Below are positions 32,531 through 42,705 of a DNA stretch of 64,000 bases, in pieces. Source of the DNA: Aradus depressus. Taxonomy: Eukaryota > Arthropoda > Insecta > Hemiptera > Aradidae. Below the pieces are notes generated by a model that did no database searches, was not told where the DNA came from, and saw only the letters and a program-made list of their open reading frames with translations. The stretch spans positions 97,054,115 to 97,118,114 of the forward strand of contig OY759214.1 in assembly GCA_963662175.1 (NCBI GenBank). The letters run 5' to 3'. The position numbers and the translations under genes are program-made. How positions within the stretch are numbered: the stretch's first letter is position 1; every line of letters begins with the position of its first letter.

Positions 32531-33715
32531 GATTATGTAGTTGAATACTAGCGAGTGGCTGTTATATAGACCTTTTTTCTTTGGATAACATGGGTACAAA
32601 ATCCACCCCTACAATAAATCAATGAAGTTCTCTTGACGTCTCCGTTTTAAATGAAATGAAAAAAAGGTCATGCCAATTATGCCATTTTATGATTGGAAAT
32701 TTAGAATATTAAACAAACTATTTTTTCTGAATCACTCTTTTCCTATTTCAAACAAGATGAGATGAGTACAATAGTGGAGAAACCACGATCTCCGGAGCCT
32801 TGGTGGAGAGGAATATCCTCGGAACTTGTGTGATTCAGCCCGGCACCTTCCTGTTTTTCCTCCAGGATCCATTTCCCCCACGTCGTTACAGAATAGAATA
32901 AAGTTTTCTTTCTGTATAGAATGTGATCATGAGTGTGTGTTGAGGGTGTGAATACAACAACAAATCAGAGTTTTTGAGAAGTTGAAAACATGTATATTTT
33001 TCTAGGGATTAACAATAGGAATTTGGGTATTTGTGCTGATATACTAGAATTTATGTTGAATTGAAAAGGAATATAATAGTAAAAAAAATTATTTTGAAGC
33101 CCCAAATATATTTTTTTAATTGAGTTTTTTTTAGTTTTTAAACGAGGGCTGAAGTTGTGACAACGGCAGGAGTAGACCTATTGTGTGCCCCGTGGGTTGA
33201 ACCCTACAGCAGCCCTCTATCTTTAATAAAGTTCAGGATTCTATTGCAGGTTCCCTACCTCCGTTCTGTTACAACAGAACCAGTGAAACCACTTGTTTTC
33301 TAGAGTTCTACACTGGCTTAGAAAATGAAGTCTCGTTTTTTCCTCGCCATATTTCCTGCACAGAGGGCTTCTAGCGATGCTCATGTTCAGAAGTTCTCTG
33401 AAGATTTCAAAAGGAAGAGTTTTGAATGTCTCTGTTTAGGGATCCCTCTCCAGAATTACATACATATCCAGGTCAGCCATCTTTTTATTGTCGCCCTTTC
33501 GGTGCTCTCAGAGTTCCCGTAGAAGGGTTCCGAACCTATTACGAGCTGCCCCTGTTACGAGCTCATAGCTACCTGAATCGAGGCCTCACGTAAAGTAACA
33601 TTTCCATTCAATTTGCGTACAGTTACTGGATAGCTTAGGCCTCTATGGTGTTGAAAACGACAAATATTTCTTATCTTTATCTTCAAACGCCGCACTTCTT
33701 ATCTATATAAATATT
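32531..33715. other. Unrecognised intronic stretch
   Basis: About 1.2 kb. Short open frames (33325-33522) show no known domain. No inverted repeats or SINE pieces were noticed. Confidence 0.4.
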
Positions 33716-33719
33716 GAGC

Positions 33720-33970
33720 ATATGGTCAGGATGAGAATGGGATAAGGGGGATTTGGGCAAAGAGATTTTCATGGTAGGAATGTTTAGAATGGAAGTTTAA
33801 GGAAACGGGACTTGAGTTCCTTGATAAAATTGTGGAGAGTGAGATTAGGAACGTAGGAGGATACATCGACAGTGGTTCTAAGGACTTTGGATTGGAAGGA
33901 CTGGATATGCTTGATGCTAGATGGATTAGGACAACCCCATAATTGTCCATATAGGTCTTATTATATTTTT
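33720..33970 (-). pseudogene. Jockey-like RT C-terminal remnant
   Basis: The minus strand translates to QLWGCPNPSSIKHIQSFQSK then VLRTTVDVSSYVPNLTLHN and FIKELKSRFLKLPF. This fits the Jockey C-terminal pattern IQxFQSKxLRxxxDAxxYVxNxxLH seen also at 12.7 kb and 27.4 kb. Upstream RT motifs are missing. Confidence 0.65.
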
Positions 33971-34950
33971 GTATACATATAATCAGTTTGTTCTCAATGG
34001 AAAGTCTGGATTTTCTGTTTAGTAAAATACAGAGCTGCCCAAACTGTCGGTTCAGTCCTTGTCATTTCACTCGTGTGTAGGGAATCCATGTCTATCTCCT
34101 TCATTGTTGAAGAAAACTGAAGGTTAGGATTGGTGTCCAAGAGTGAAAGTGACCGCGTATCTAATTTTTGACCTGTTTCAAAACTATCTTGGAAGAACAA
34201 ACCATGATGGGACTGTCTCCGTCAGCCGCCAGAGAAGATCGTCGTAGTCTAGAGATGAAAAAGACATTGCTCTCCGCAAAACACTAAAAAAAACCACATC
34301 TACTTTTCAAAGCTTCATGTTGTTGTCATCCTCCGGAATCCCATCTAGCATATACCTTTCAACTTGATTTAAATTGCAAATTGTCAGAATGATGTCTTCA
34401 GTACTCATCTGACAATGCCCCATCATCGTCAGTCCTCCTGATTCCTCATGCCAAAATAAAAACATAGCCCAATGCCTTCCTAGAACCTCATTTGCTTAAT
34501 ATTCTCTATTTGCATCTGACAAACGTGTTTATTTACTACAAAGATTTTCAGTGCGCAGCAGTTTGTGGAAACAAGTCGTCGGGGTGCTTGTCAGGGAACA
34601 CAGCGCGTTGCAAAACTTTCCTGGACAACTTAAACGCTTTTGAGGTAAGAAAAACATCCTGGTGTAAACAAACGAAAAAACGATTACAGAGAATTGTGCC
34701 AGACCACACATTGAAAGGTGCTCCGGAAATTCCAGATAATCATAATAGAAAAGAAAGATGGGATTCACACCGACCCCATCCTGACCTTCCGACGTTTGCC
34801 GATTCACGAAAGGCCCGTAAAAGAATTGCATGTAAAAATATTCAATGACTCAAGAAAATATGTTGAGAACTCGTAGTCGGTAAATCGTTAAATCCGAAGT
34901 TTTTGAATCGTTAAGTCCGAATCACTTTTGGGACAGCCAGCTATTAATCG
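33971..34950. other. Unrecognised stretch with a 118-codon open frame
   Basis: The plus frame 34492-34848 is open and fairly charged (with CAAVCGNKSSGCLSGNTARC). It contains a possible donor GAG|GTAAGA near 34643, but I recognise no domain. It could be a decayed transposase or chance; no claim is made. Confidence 0.3.
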
Positions 34951-34954
34951 TGCT

Positions 34955-35095
34955 GAAAAAGTACAGTGCTGGTGATTTTTGATGACGATTTTTTTTTTTT
35001 TAATTTTTTGATAATTATCCAGTCGGGAAACAGAAAATTTCGTTAAAACTCAATATCGAATTTCTAACCGATTATATACCTGGGGAAGTAGTAGT
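34955..35095. repeat. RepA termini joined back to back
   Basis: A reverse terminus (AAAGTACAGTGCTGGTGATT) is followed after a T run by a forward outer end (AACTCAATATCGAATTTCTA, ACCGATTATATACC, GGGGAAGTAG). No internal monomers: a minimal copy. Confidence 0.65.
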
Positions 35096-35924
35096 GAATA
35101 AAAAGTTACAGAAGTGAGGTGAGATTCAGTAGTAAGTCTGTGATAATATTAGGGCGGCCTTAGAATTCCGAACCCTGGCCCCGTACGACCGGCGCCAATC
35201 TTCCTCTCCAACGTTCTCCCAAATTGGAGACTATACGAAGGGACAGAATTTCCTATCTACCTTGGCAAATATAGCTTATTTAGACGGTATTAATCCAATC
35301 CCGGAAGGAACCCCCGTCGCTAATTAATTGGGTTGGGCCACTGGCGTAACCAGGATTTAGAAAGGACGATGCTAAATCCATTTGCTCTAATAATATTATT
35401 AATTAATAATTATTGATTACTGACTATCTGACATATTTACCCATGGAACACACAGACACGGACGTCCAACATATAATTTAAACATCATAAGATGTTTTCA
35501 TGAAGAAACTTTTTTACTCTCTTATACCTATAGTATAAGGAAGTTTTTTGTTTTTTTTTAGTTGGTAGAAGTTTTTTTAGTTGGTACTGAGGCTCTCGCC
35601 CATATTCCGCCGAGAATAGAATCCAACCTTCTAAAAAAATATGAAGGGTATTGAGGTGGAAATGGGTCTAGAGGGTGAAGTTAGTGCCTTGGAATAGGGG
35701 AAGAATTGGAACATCTAGTTCGCTCTCGATCCCAGCAGTAGAATCTGCCAGGAACTGACTGGTGCTGGTGCCGGTACGAACCCGCTTGAAAGCAACCACC
35801 CCCGTAGTAACATTTTAGCTAAGACTGTGAGAACTGCCCGCCTAGTGCTGACCCGGGATGGCAAGGAGTTGCCGTTCATCCCTTCGGTTTACCACCTACA
35901 TGATGAGCGAGGGGGATAATGAGT
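35096..35924. other. Unrecognised stretch, GC-richer
   Basis: Two moderately GC-rich parts (35155-35340 and 35590-35900), possibly retroelement leader sequence, with no ORF or domain. Confidence 0.35.
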
Positions 35925-36455
35925 AAATATTATAATCGTGCAAAAATCCGACATCAAGGTTTCAACGGATTTTCACGTTTCAAGGTCCGCTGAATACCTT
36001 TTGACCATTTTCGCGACGATGTCTCTCTGTGATTGTGTGTGATTGGAAAGCTCTCTAACGCAAAAACGATTGTAGCTATGAACATGAAATTCGGAATCAT
36101 GGTGCTAACTTAGAGCAGATTAAATTTTGGCCAAAATCAACCAAAAATTGAGACCACTTTACTCCGAGGCCTAAGTACATTTTACAAGAGGTTATAGTTG
36201 TAGGCAACATTAAAATACATATTTTATATGGAATACGATTTTTCGCAGGTCGACCGGTTTTTGAGATAAATGCCGAAAACAGTCTTGAAATGTAGTTTTG
36301 AAAAAATATTTTTAGACGTTTCCACTATTTACCCGAAAACAGTTAGTTCTATCAAATAATTGATTCTTACCAAAAATGTTCACTATAAAATTTCCAATCG
36401 CTAGTAATTCTCAGATTTGAGATAGGATTAATAGGACTTAAGTCATAGCGCCCCG
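35925..36455 (+). repeat. RepE, most complete copy
   Basis: Runs from TTCAACGGATTTTCACGTTT through GACCATTTTCGCGACGATGT, GAGACCACTTTACTCCGAGG CC and TACATTTTACAAGAGG, to ATTTCCAATCGCTAGTAATT and GAGATAGGATTAATAGGACT. It serves as the reference copy for the family. Confidence 0.65.
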
Positions 36456-36570
36456 AAGAATCTAAACTAAATGTCTATAAGGAATATATCTAATTGTAAG
36501 TACCTAATGAACTCATAGCAACGGACTTTAAAATATGGTTTTACTATTGGTAAAAATTATAAAAATGAAG

Positions 36571-36801
36571 AAAAAAATATGTGATGTGGCCATTACAGGA
36601 CTTTCTTACACCAACCCGCTTACAGATCACCTTCTCAAAATCATTTCAATTTGTCTCTTTGATCAGGATATTCCTGAGAGTGACATTCTTAATCCCAGTA
36701 ATGCCAGTGTGACATAATTTTGAGAAGGGAGAGGGGAGAGAGTGATCTATAATCATGGTTGGTATAAGAAAGTCCTGTAATGGCCACATCACATATTTTT
36801 T
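36571..36801. mobile_element. RepH hairpin MITE, complete
   Basis: An imperfect palindrome of about 231 bp. The left arm AAAAAAATATGTGATGTGGC CATTACAGGACTTTCTTA mirrors the right arm TATAAGAAAGTCCTG, TAATGGCCACATCACATATT TTTT. The inner arms also pair (CTTCTCAAAATCATTTC against TAATTTTGAGAAGG). No ORF. Confidence 0.85.
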
Positions 36802-36935
36802 AATAATTATAAACATGAAGAAAAAAAATATGTATATGATGTGGCCATTACAGGACTGGTCACTCTCTCTCCCTCCACCTTCTCAAAATTATATCATACT
36901 GGTATTACTGGGTATAAGAATGTCACTCTCAGGAT
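36802..36935 (+). repeat. RepH partial copy
   Basis: A second left arm starts at 36838 (GATGTGGCCATTACAGGACT), deleted to TCACTCTCTCTCCC, then TACTGGTATTACTGGGTATA AGAATGTCAC. It abuts the complete copy, sharing the spacer TAATAATTATAAACATGAAG with its left flank. Confidence 0.7.
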
Positions 36936-36984
36936 TACCCTGAACAAACAGACAAAATGAAATGATTAAGTAAGCGACAGTTTC

Positions 36985-37235
36985 AACAGAATTTTATGTT
37001 TTCTGACCTCCAGATACCAAATATGAAAAAAAATGTCTCTGTGTGTTTGTGAACACGATAACTCCCGATAGAGTGAATGTATCGACACAAAATTTTATTT
37101 GTGAATTTAGAACCTAATAAAGAGGACAACTAATGATTTTTAGTCAAATCGACCAAAGGAAAGGAGAGGATTGGAGGGAGTCTTAACTCAAAAACTCTAA
37201 TAATTGCCGATAGAATGAATTTCTAAGTTGAGGAA
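36985..37235 (-). repeat. RepA reverse copy, 5' part
   Basis: TTTTCTGACCTCCAGATACC, GTGAACACGATAACTCCCGA, then two monomers; it stops in the middle of the third monomer at about 37220. Confidence 0.7.
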
Positions 37236-37320
37236 CGCGGACATATTGTGGAAACTTGTAATAAATAAATAAAACAAACTTATTTTTGAAATATTGTCTA
37301 TTAAACTAAAGATATATATA

Positions 37321-37375
37321 CATATATAACTACTGGTTTCGGCTTTATACCATCGTCAGGTCTAGTTATGAACGT
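37321..37375 (-). ncRNA. Hammerhead-like core (left half of palindrome)
   Basis: The minus strand reads GACCTGACGATGG, TATAAAGCC, GAAACCAGTAGTTATATATG. Box CTGACGA (37353-37359), short stem II GG / CC, GAAA (37337-37340), and loopless stem III ACC / AGT with one mismatch, leaving A at the cleavage position. Stem I could form between ATAAC and GTTAT with a bulge. There is an extra U between box and stem II, as at the other loci here. The right half of the palindrome is truncated after GAAAC. Confidence 0.5.
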
Positions 37376-37411
37376 TCATAACTAGACCTGACGATGGTAT
37401 AAAGCCGAAAC
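37336..37411. repeat. Perfect 76-bp palindrome
   Basis: Two 38-bp arms with no spacer, centred between 37373 and 37374 (…TTATGAAC|GTTCATAA…). Each arm holds the CTGACGA ... GAAAC sequence on opposite strands. The right arm runs straight into a RepA end at 37411. Confidence 0.95.
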
Positions 37412-37494
37412 ATGAAGTTCCGTTGTAAACTGCGCATCAAATTTCCAGCCAATTATATAACTTCCCCTATACTTCGTATAGATGGGAAAATAAA
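37412..37494 (+). repeat. RepA forward outer end
   Basis: ATGAAGTTCCGTTG, then CCCCTATACTTCGTATAGAT GGGAAAATAA. Fused to the palindrome on its left. The 37495-37915 stretch after it is AT-rich and unrecognised. Confidence 0.7.
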
Positions 37495-38008
37495 GCCACT
37501 TAGTCTATGTTTTTATGTTATGATAAAACCCAAATAGTTTTCAAGAAATACACTCTTACTGTTTTATTTATAAAGAATTTTGCACTGTCTTATGAAATAA
37601 AAAAGATTAATTTCGAAATCGTGAAGAGAAGGAGAGAATGTATGCAGATGACAGTTCACTTAACTTACGTAACATGGAAAGCTCCCCCAGGAGCCATTTT
37701 TTTTTTTTCTAAATCACCCCAACAGCTCTAAGTGAGTCTGATAGCGTGACCTGGTGATATAACGTCTGAAAATGGTGATAGTATTAATAGGATAGGTAAG
37801 TAAGAACATATACATAACATGAAGGCATCTTAAAAAAAAAAATTATGAAAAATTGCACAATATTTTCCACATAAACGAAATTCTTTGGTGAATCATCAGT
37901 TATGACTCAATATTTGATATGAAGATGGCGCTGATGTAGTAAGAAGTGAATATTTCACAGGTTGTAAAAAAAATACAATCTGACCTCTCACAGATTTTAT
38001 TAAGTTTT

Positions 38009-38048
38009 GCTAGCCGGCTTTCGAGGTTGCCCTCATCATCAGGCAGTC
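38009..38048 (-). ncRNA. Hammerhead-like core, GAGG/CCTC stem II
   Basis: The minus strand reads CTGCCTGATGATGAGG, GCAA, CCTCGAAAGCCGGCTAGC. Box CTGATGA, one extra T, stem II GAGG / CCTC closed by a GCAA (GNRA) tetraloop, GAAA, loopless stem III AGCC / GGCT, then A as cleavage-site base, and a very short stem I (GC / GC). Confidence 0.6.
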
Positions 38049-38154
38049 TGATAACATAATTTAAAAAATAACATAATTTAAAATGTTTTAATAAATAAGA
38101 TTTAACAAAAATTAAAATAAAGGTACATCAAAAAAATATCTAAAAAAACAATTT

Positions 38155-38735
38155 ACTCCTCAGAAAGGCAACCCTTAATCTAACCAATAGACTCCTCATA
38201 TACAAGCTTCTGTTGCGGCCAGAGATACATCCATGCTCAGTGTGGGCCGGTATTGCTAGCAATACCAACTTGAGAACTCTTCAAGTGGCCCAAAACAAAT
38301 GCCTTAGATTGGTTGGTAGCTACTCGAGGGACACCTCCATCCTCCAAATCCATGAACACCTAAATGTTGAGCTCCTACTGGACTACCTAATAAATTTCAG
38401 TAAAAACGTTTTACTTAAGTGTGACACAAATCACAACGTTTTGGTAAAGAAAATAGAGAAAACTCAGGGAGGGAAACACAAAAATATCCGTTCAGGATTT
38501 TAAATTATAATCTCTGTTTTTGAATGTTTATTAATTCATTTTCCATTCATTTCAGTTGCTTTGTTTTTGTTTTCTTTAAGAGTTTTTAAAATTTACTCTT
38601 AAGCAGTAGCATTGTTTTTAATTTAACTGATTATTTTTGATTTGTATTTAGTGTATAAGGGTAATGGTTAAGGAACCTTATTGTATAATTGTACCTCTGT
38701 AAAAGCGACTGTTATAATAAACTCTTCTTCTTCTT
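38155..38735 (+). pseudogene. 5'-truncated LINE, ORF2 C-terminus
   Basis: The frame from about 38165 gives KATLNLTNRLLIYKLLLRPE, then VWAGIASNTNLRTLQVAQNK CLRLVGSYSRDTSIL and HEHLNVELLLDYL. This is the C-terminal region after RT in Jockey/CR1-type LINEs (QVAQNKCLRxxG). The frame ends at 38501-38503. A 3' UTR follows, ending ATAATAAACTCTTCTTCTTC TTC, a microsatellite-type tail. A different family from the 24.7-kb element. Confidence 0.8.
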
Positions 38736-38749
38736 CCTTTAAAACAATT

Positions 38750-39320
38750 TAACAAAGCCCCTGCCCTAATCCCCTTTACCCTTTGGTCATCAATATGTGT
38801 CGTCCCTTTTAGGTTCTGGATTTCGTGGCGATATATTCATTCTAAGGGAGTCTTGTTCACAAACACAGACAGATTTTTTTATTTTATTTTTTTTCGTTTT
38901 TGCAATCAGGGAGAGGCTTAACTCAAAAACTCTAATAACTGCCGTTGTATTAAAAGTATCGACACAAAATTTCATATGTGAATTCAAAACCGCATAAGGA
39001 CGACATATCAATTTTAAACGACAATAGGGAAGGGGATCAGAGGGCGCTCAACACAAAAACTCCAATAACTGCTGATGTTATGAACGTATCGACATGAAAT
39101 TTCCTATTTAAAACAAAACTCAGGGGTTCAATTCAAAAACTTTTATATTTTTGCTTTAATGAATATACCGACACAATTGAGGATTTAGGAGCCCCTTTTT
39201 AAGTCAACTGTGGAATATTCGCGCAAACGGTCGACTGGTTTTAGAGGGGAAGCGAAAAGTTAATTGATTAATTCGTTGTGTGGAAGTACATTGCCGGTGA
39301 TTCACCGACGACTTTTCTTT
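38750..39320. repeat. RepA inverted pair
   Basis: The forward part to about 38895 (GCCCTAATCCCC, TCTAAGGGAGTCTTGTTCAC), then the reverse part from about 38910 (GAGGCTTAACTCAAAAACTC) to the end GTACATTGCCGGTGATTCAC CGACGAC at 39320. Confidence 0.7.
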
Positions 39321-39483
39321 CACAGTTCAATTCCCTCGGAAAATTAACGCTCTACAACTTTTTTTTAAATGTATTTTTTTATTATGATTTAATTTAATAT
39401 GTTATTCATTTTTCTCATTATAGTCTCAATCAGTTTGTGAATAAGTTTTGTAAATGTTCAAATATGTATTTATATTGTTTTAC

Positions 39484-39523
39484 CAGACTGCCTGATGATG
39501 AGAGCAGCCTCGAAAGCCGGCTA
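39484..39523 (+). ncRNA. Hammerhead-like core, right arm partner
   Basis: CAGACTGCCTGATGATGAG, AGCAGC, CTCGAAAGCCGGCTAATA. Inverse partner of 38009-38048 with changes in the stem II loop side (GAG … CTC kept). Stem III AGCC / GGCT and the following A are kept. Confidence 0.55.
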
Positions 39524-39594
39524 ATAAGACTACATTTTTAACACTTCTCATTACATCAGCTATCTTCACATTAATATTGTTTGTTGTCTGTTGT

Positions 39595-39975
39595 CAGGGA
39601 GACAATTCTTGAAAACAAGAAATTTCGTTGAAAACTCAACATATAATTTCTGACTGATTACATAACTTCCCCTATACTGTATAGTTGAGGAAGTAAAAAT
39701 TCCTTTTGTCCGTGACTTCGATAAATCCCAATAGAAACTTATATTTATATCCAAAACCTCATTTGGGTGACATCTATAAATTTTCAACCGAATCAGACAT
39801 GTTTCAGTGGAAATAGTGCGAAGTAATAATGATAATTTCGCTGGGGAAAGTACAATCCAGATGATTCACTGATGACGATTTTCGTATTCCTGCAAAACGT
39901 GAAATTCAGGTGAAAACTTAATTCCGCATTTTTTTTGCGGATAACATAATTTGCCCCGAGCTGGAGAAGTTATGT
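39595..39975. repeat. RepA pieces next to TRPC exon
   Basis: A forward outer end at 39605-39697 (AAACTCAACATATAATTTCT, CCCCTATACTGTATAGTTGA), a reverse monomer to about 39830, a reverse terminus GGGGAAAGTACAATCCAGAT GATTCACTGATGACG, and another forward outer end to 39972. It stops 13 bp short of the exon donor. Confidence 0.65.
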
Positions 39976-39987
39976 ATGTAACATTAC

Positions 39988-40225
39988 CTTGGGTTGTCCA
40001 GGTTTGGTGAGAGTCTCTTCATGTTCCAGCAGGGCTTCGACGGCCTCCACGAATTCTTCAGAAATGGCGTGAAGGAGGGCATCCTTAGTGTCCACCCTGT
40101 GTTCCATGAGAAGTTCCACCATCTCCGGGTTCTCGTTGTCAATGGCCATCAGGAGAGCAGACCTGCCCAGGGGGTCCACACAGTTGAAGTTGATGTAGTT
40201 TGTCTCCAGTGCTTTCTGCAACATC
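39988..40225 (-). CDS. Trpgamma: TRPC cation channel, first visible ankyrin exon
   Basis: A 238-bp exon: one base ending a split codon, then 79 codons. The product starts [20 protein letters not shown], continues [24 protein letters not shown], then [35 protein letters not shown]. This covers two ankyrin repeats of the TRPC N-terminus. The acceptor is GTTACAG|G and the donor CCCAAG|GTAATG (phase 0). The Met codon is internal to the family alignment, not the true start, so an upstream exon must exist. Closest by eye to insect TRP-gamma. Confidence 0.95.
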
Positions 40226-40304
40226 CTGTAACCATTGCAACAAGTATACTGACAGCTGTCTCAAATATAGTGTAACGTCTAAAACTAGTTCCTTATGTAG
40301 TTTG

Positions 40305-40545
40305 AATCATATATCTAGAAATCCATAAGGACAACACCTATTGATTTTCAGCAAAATCGACCGAAGGGAATGTTTAGGGGGGAAATAATAATGGTTGTCT
40401 TATACAGGGACTTACTGAATCCTCCGACATTTCATGTCGATACATTCATTCCATTGGCACTTAATAGAGTTTTTGTGTTAAGCCCCTCCTAATCTCCCAA
40501 TCCATTTTTGTGATCACAGGGAATAAATTGGTAAGTCTAAATTCG
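40305..40545. repeat. RepA pieces
   Basis: A reverse monomer (AAATCCATAAGGACAACACC, TCAGCAAAATCGACCGAAGG) then a forward monomer (ATTTCATGTCGATACATTCA, AAGCCCCTCCTAATCTCCC). Confidence 0.65.
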
Positions 40546-41440
40546 TAACTTTTCAGAACAGCACTTTTTCACTTTTGCATTAATCGTGTAAATCCAGTTT
40601 TTGGAATAAATAAATTATGTTTTCATCATTATTAATCATATAAGTACCTTTTAAATCTATAGGATTGAATGAAAATGAATATTGTTAATCCTTTCTTGGA
40701 TTCTCCCTTAGTTACCTAATCATTCCCCAACACTTACCTAATTATTGACCACACTTTTAGAAATACTCGTGAATGATGCCTCTCTAAAGAATAAATGGTT
40801 AAATGCAGTTATCTCGTGAATGATTCCTCAAAGAAGTAGATTAAGTTGATTTAACCGAGAAAATACACAATTTTACGAGATACCAAGAAACCCACATCTT
40901 TATAATTCCGAAAATAGAGTCCTGAGCTCCCAACTTCTTCACAGTGCGCAGATGGCTTGGGAGATGATCACAGTACACTTATCTCCATTTTGCGATTCAA
41001 CAACTTATACCCTACGTCGTATGCTTAGGAAAGTAATAATGTTTTAAAATAAGAACTATGTACTTATCTTTGATTAGTTTCAAAGTCTCGAGAACTTGCG
41101 CGAACCGAACTTTGCATGCTTTGTCTCCTTTGAAGAACCAGACTATACTAGTGTGAATGACAAGAGAAAATACTGTCTACACAGACCCTATCATCAAACA
41201 AACGAGAGCTAGCCACAGAAGAAGTCAAGGACAGACGCCTGAAGGACAGAAATTGTCCATCTCCAGACCAAATCAGACCCTCCAAATTACCCTAGGGGAT
41301 TGGCAACCGTCTCACACGACAGGAACAAACGTTGACAAAACCGTATTCTTGAGAATCGAGGTAATACCAAGCAACATCGACATTTTGCTTATTTTCTAAA
41401 ATAATTTTTTTTTTTACTTTCTTATACTTACTATTGTACT
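40546..41440. other. Unrecognised stretch
   Basis: AT-rich, about 900 bp. The open frame 41157-41399 shows no domain. No coding exon for the missing TRPC N-terminus could be seen here. Confidence 0.4.
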
Positions 41441-41444
41441 CGGG

Positions 41445-41720
41445 AGAAAATCCGGAATCGAATTTTCAACGGAATTTCATGATTCAAGATCCCCTGAACA
41501 CTTTCTGATCATTTTCGCAATGATGTATGTCTGTTTAGAACTTTGTGAGTGCACTAACTCAGAAACGAATCTAGCAATGAACTTCAAATTTCAAAATGAC
41601 AAAAATTAAGATCACTTAACTTCTGAGTCTAAGTCCATTTCACACTTACACTTAATCAAAGAAACGGGCTCCTTTTCGGGTAAATCAAGAAAACAACATT
41701 TTAGAAAAAAATGGGTTTCA
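41445..41720 (+). repeat. RepE partial copy
   Basis: AATTTTCAACGGAATTTCAT, GATCATTTTCGCAATGATGT, GATCACTTAACTTCTGAGTC and TCGGGTAAATCAAGAAAAC are shared with 35925-36455 and 3050-3395. Confidence 0.6.
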
Positions 41721-41838
41721 TTTGAAGACCGTTTTTCTTTTTATTAAGTCATACATAGAAGCAGTAACTTGTAAAATTGTACTTAGTCTCAGAAGTAAAG
41801 TAATCTTAATTTTTGACCGATTTCTGTCTAAGTTAGCA

Positions 41839-41982
41839 CATCCGAAGGACGTCATGCTCAAGGCATTTTCACCTACAAAATAAAAATTCCTGAGCCTCGG
41901 TCGGGTTTCCCACGATCTTGAATTCTGGAAGCAAGCAGACAAACTCGGAGCGTTTGTCTGCTTGCTTACATACCGGCGCCCA
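41839..41982 (-). mobile_element. SINE1 head half with hairpin
   Basis: The inverted body start (CATCCGAAGGACGTCATGCT), then CCTCGGTCGGGTTTCC, then the head. The head region holds GAAGCAAGCAGACAAACTC and its inverse TTTGTCTGCTTGCTT, a local inverted duplication of the anticodon-arm area that breaks the B box spacing. Confidence 0.75.
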
Positions 41983-42067
41983 AACTTTTTAAATAAAAAG
42001 TATACAAAATAACACAGGTTGTCAAATAAAAGTAGTATGACCTCTCACAGATTTTTACTAGAAAGTA

Positions 42068-42110
42068 GCTAGCCGGGTTTCGAGGTTTCCCTCATCATCA
42101 GGCAGTCTGA
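42068..42110 (-). ncRNA. Hammerhead-like core
   Basis: The minus strand reads CAGACTGCCTGATGATGAGG, GAAA, CCTCGAAACCCGGCTAGC. Box CTGATGA at 42095-42101, stem II GAGG / CCTC with a GAAA (GNRA) loop, GAAA, loopless stem III ACCC / GGCT with one mismatch, then A. Confidence 0.6.
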
Positions 42111-42285
42111 TAAAAAATAAAAAAAATATTTAAAACATTTTTTGAATAAAAACTATTCTATAATAAAAATAAATAAATAAAAAAATCTAAAAACTTTAAC
42201 AATTTACAATATCATGGATGGGGACAGACGAGTTCTTCCTGTCAAAATTGTTAAAAATGTTTTAAATATTTTATTAATTTTTATC

Positions 42286-42326
42286 AGACTGCCTGATGAT
42301 GAGGGAAACCTCGAAACCCGGCTAGC
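42286..42326 (+). ncRNA. Hammerhead-like core, inverted partner
   Basis: Same sequence as 42068-42110 on the opposite strand (CTGATGA at 42293-42299). The two arms agree over the whole core, so they were identical recently or are kept so by gene conversion. Confidence 0.6.
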
Positions 42327-42460
42327 TACTTCTAATAAAAATCTGTGAGATAATCACTTCTCACTACATCAGCCATCTTCATATTATACAAAATAAAGAA
42401 AAACGTGAATAATTTGATTTGATGTAAGCAAGTCTAGTGAGTTTTACTTATATACTTTTT

Positions 42461-42537
42461 CTGGTGGACATGAGCCCGACTCAACTTTGAGAGAGTGTGA
42501 GAAAATCCACGCTACATCTAAGCTACCTGCGCCCTCT
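42461..42537 (-). mobile_element. SINE1 with large internal deletion
   Basis: TCTGGTGGACATGAGCCCGA CTC joins directly to TAAGCTACCTGCGCCCTCTC. About 220 bp of the body and most of the head are gone. Confidence 0.65.
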
Positions 42538-42539
42538 CG

Positions 42540-42705
42540 ATGTAATGAATTTTACACAACATTTTATAAGTAAATCTAAAATCTCATAAACCGATAAAAT
42601 AAATGTATCGATACAAAATTATGTTGAGTTTCAATCAAATTCAATTTCAGAGAGAAAATTTAGTTTTTAAATTTCCCCTGGGGAAGTACATTGAAGGTGA
42701 TTGGA
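42540..42705 (-). repeat. RepA reverse terminus
   Basis: A monomer piece with TGTATCGATACAAAATTATG, AGAGAGAAAATTTAGTTTTT, ending GGGGAAGTACATTGAAGGTG ATTGG. Confidence 0.6.

Larger units (their letters stand above)
37916..39580. mobile_element. Inverted-repeat element with hammerhead-like arms, interrupted
   Basis: The left arm (about 37916-38060) has GAAGATGGCGCTGATGTAGT, CCTCTCACAGATTTTATTAA and GCCGGCTTTCGAGGTTGCCC TCATCATCAGGCAGTCTG. The right arm (about 39482-39580) is its inverse: CAGACTGCCTGATGATGAGA … CATTACATCAGCTATCTTCA. A truncated LINE (38155-38735) and RepA pieces (38750-39320) fill the middle. A shorter relative is at 42000-42390. I infer a Penelope-like or retrozyme-like origin from the hammerhead motif; no RT of that type is present. 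Confidence 0.6.
42000..42390. mobile_element. Inverted-repeat element with two hammerhead-like arms
   Basis: About 390 bp with arms of about 110 bp. The left arm has AACACAGGTTGTC, ACCTCTCACAGATTTTTACT, AGTAGCTAGCCGGGTTTCGA and CTCATCATCAGGCAGTCTGA. The right arm (42283-42385) is its inverse, ending CTCACTACATCAGCCATCTT. The centre is AT-rich with one GATGGGGACAGACGAG segment. A complete short relative of 37916-39580, without insertions. Confidence 0.75.

Noticed and set aside
34492..34848. 118-codon open frame with several Cys
   Set aside because: No domain recognised and no homology evidence; composition and position do not separate it from chance or a decayed element.
42015..42385. CRISPR-like or attachment-site repeats
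   Set aside because: The genome is eukaryotic and the repeats are inverted, not regularly spaced direct repeats.
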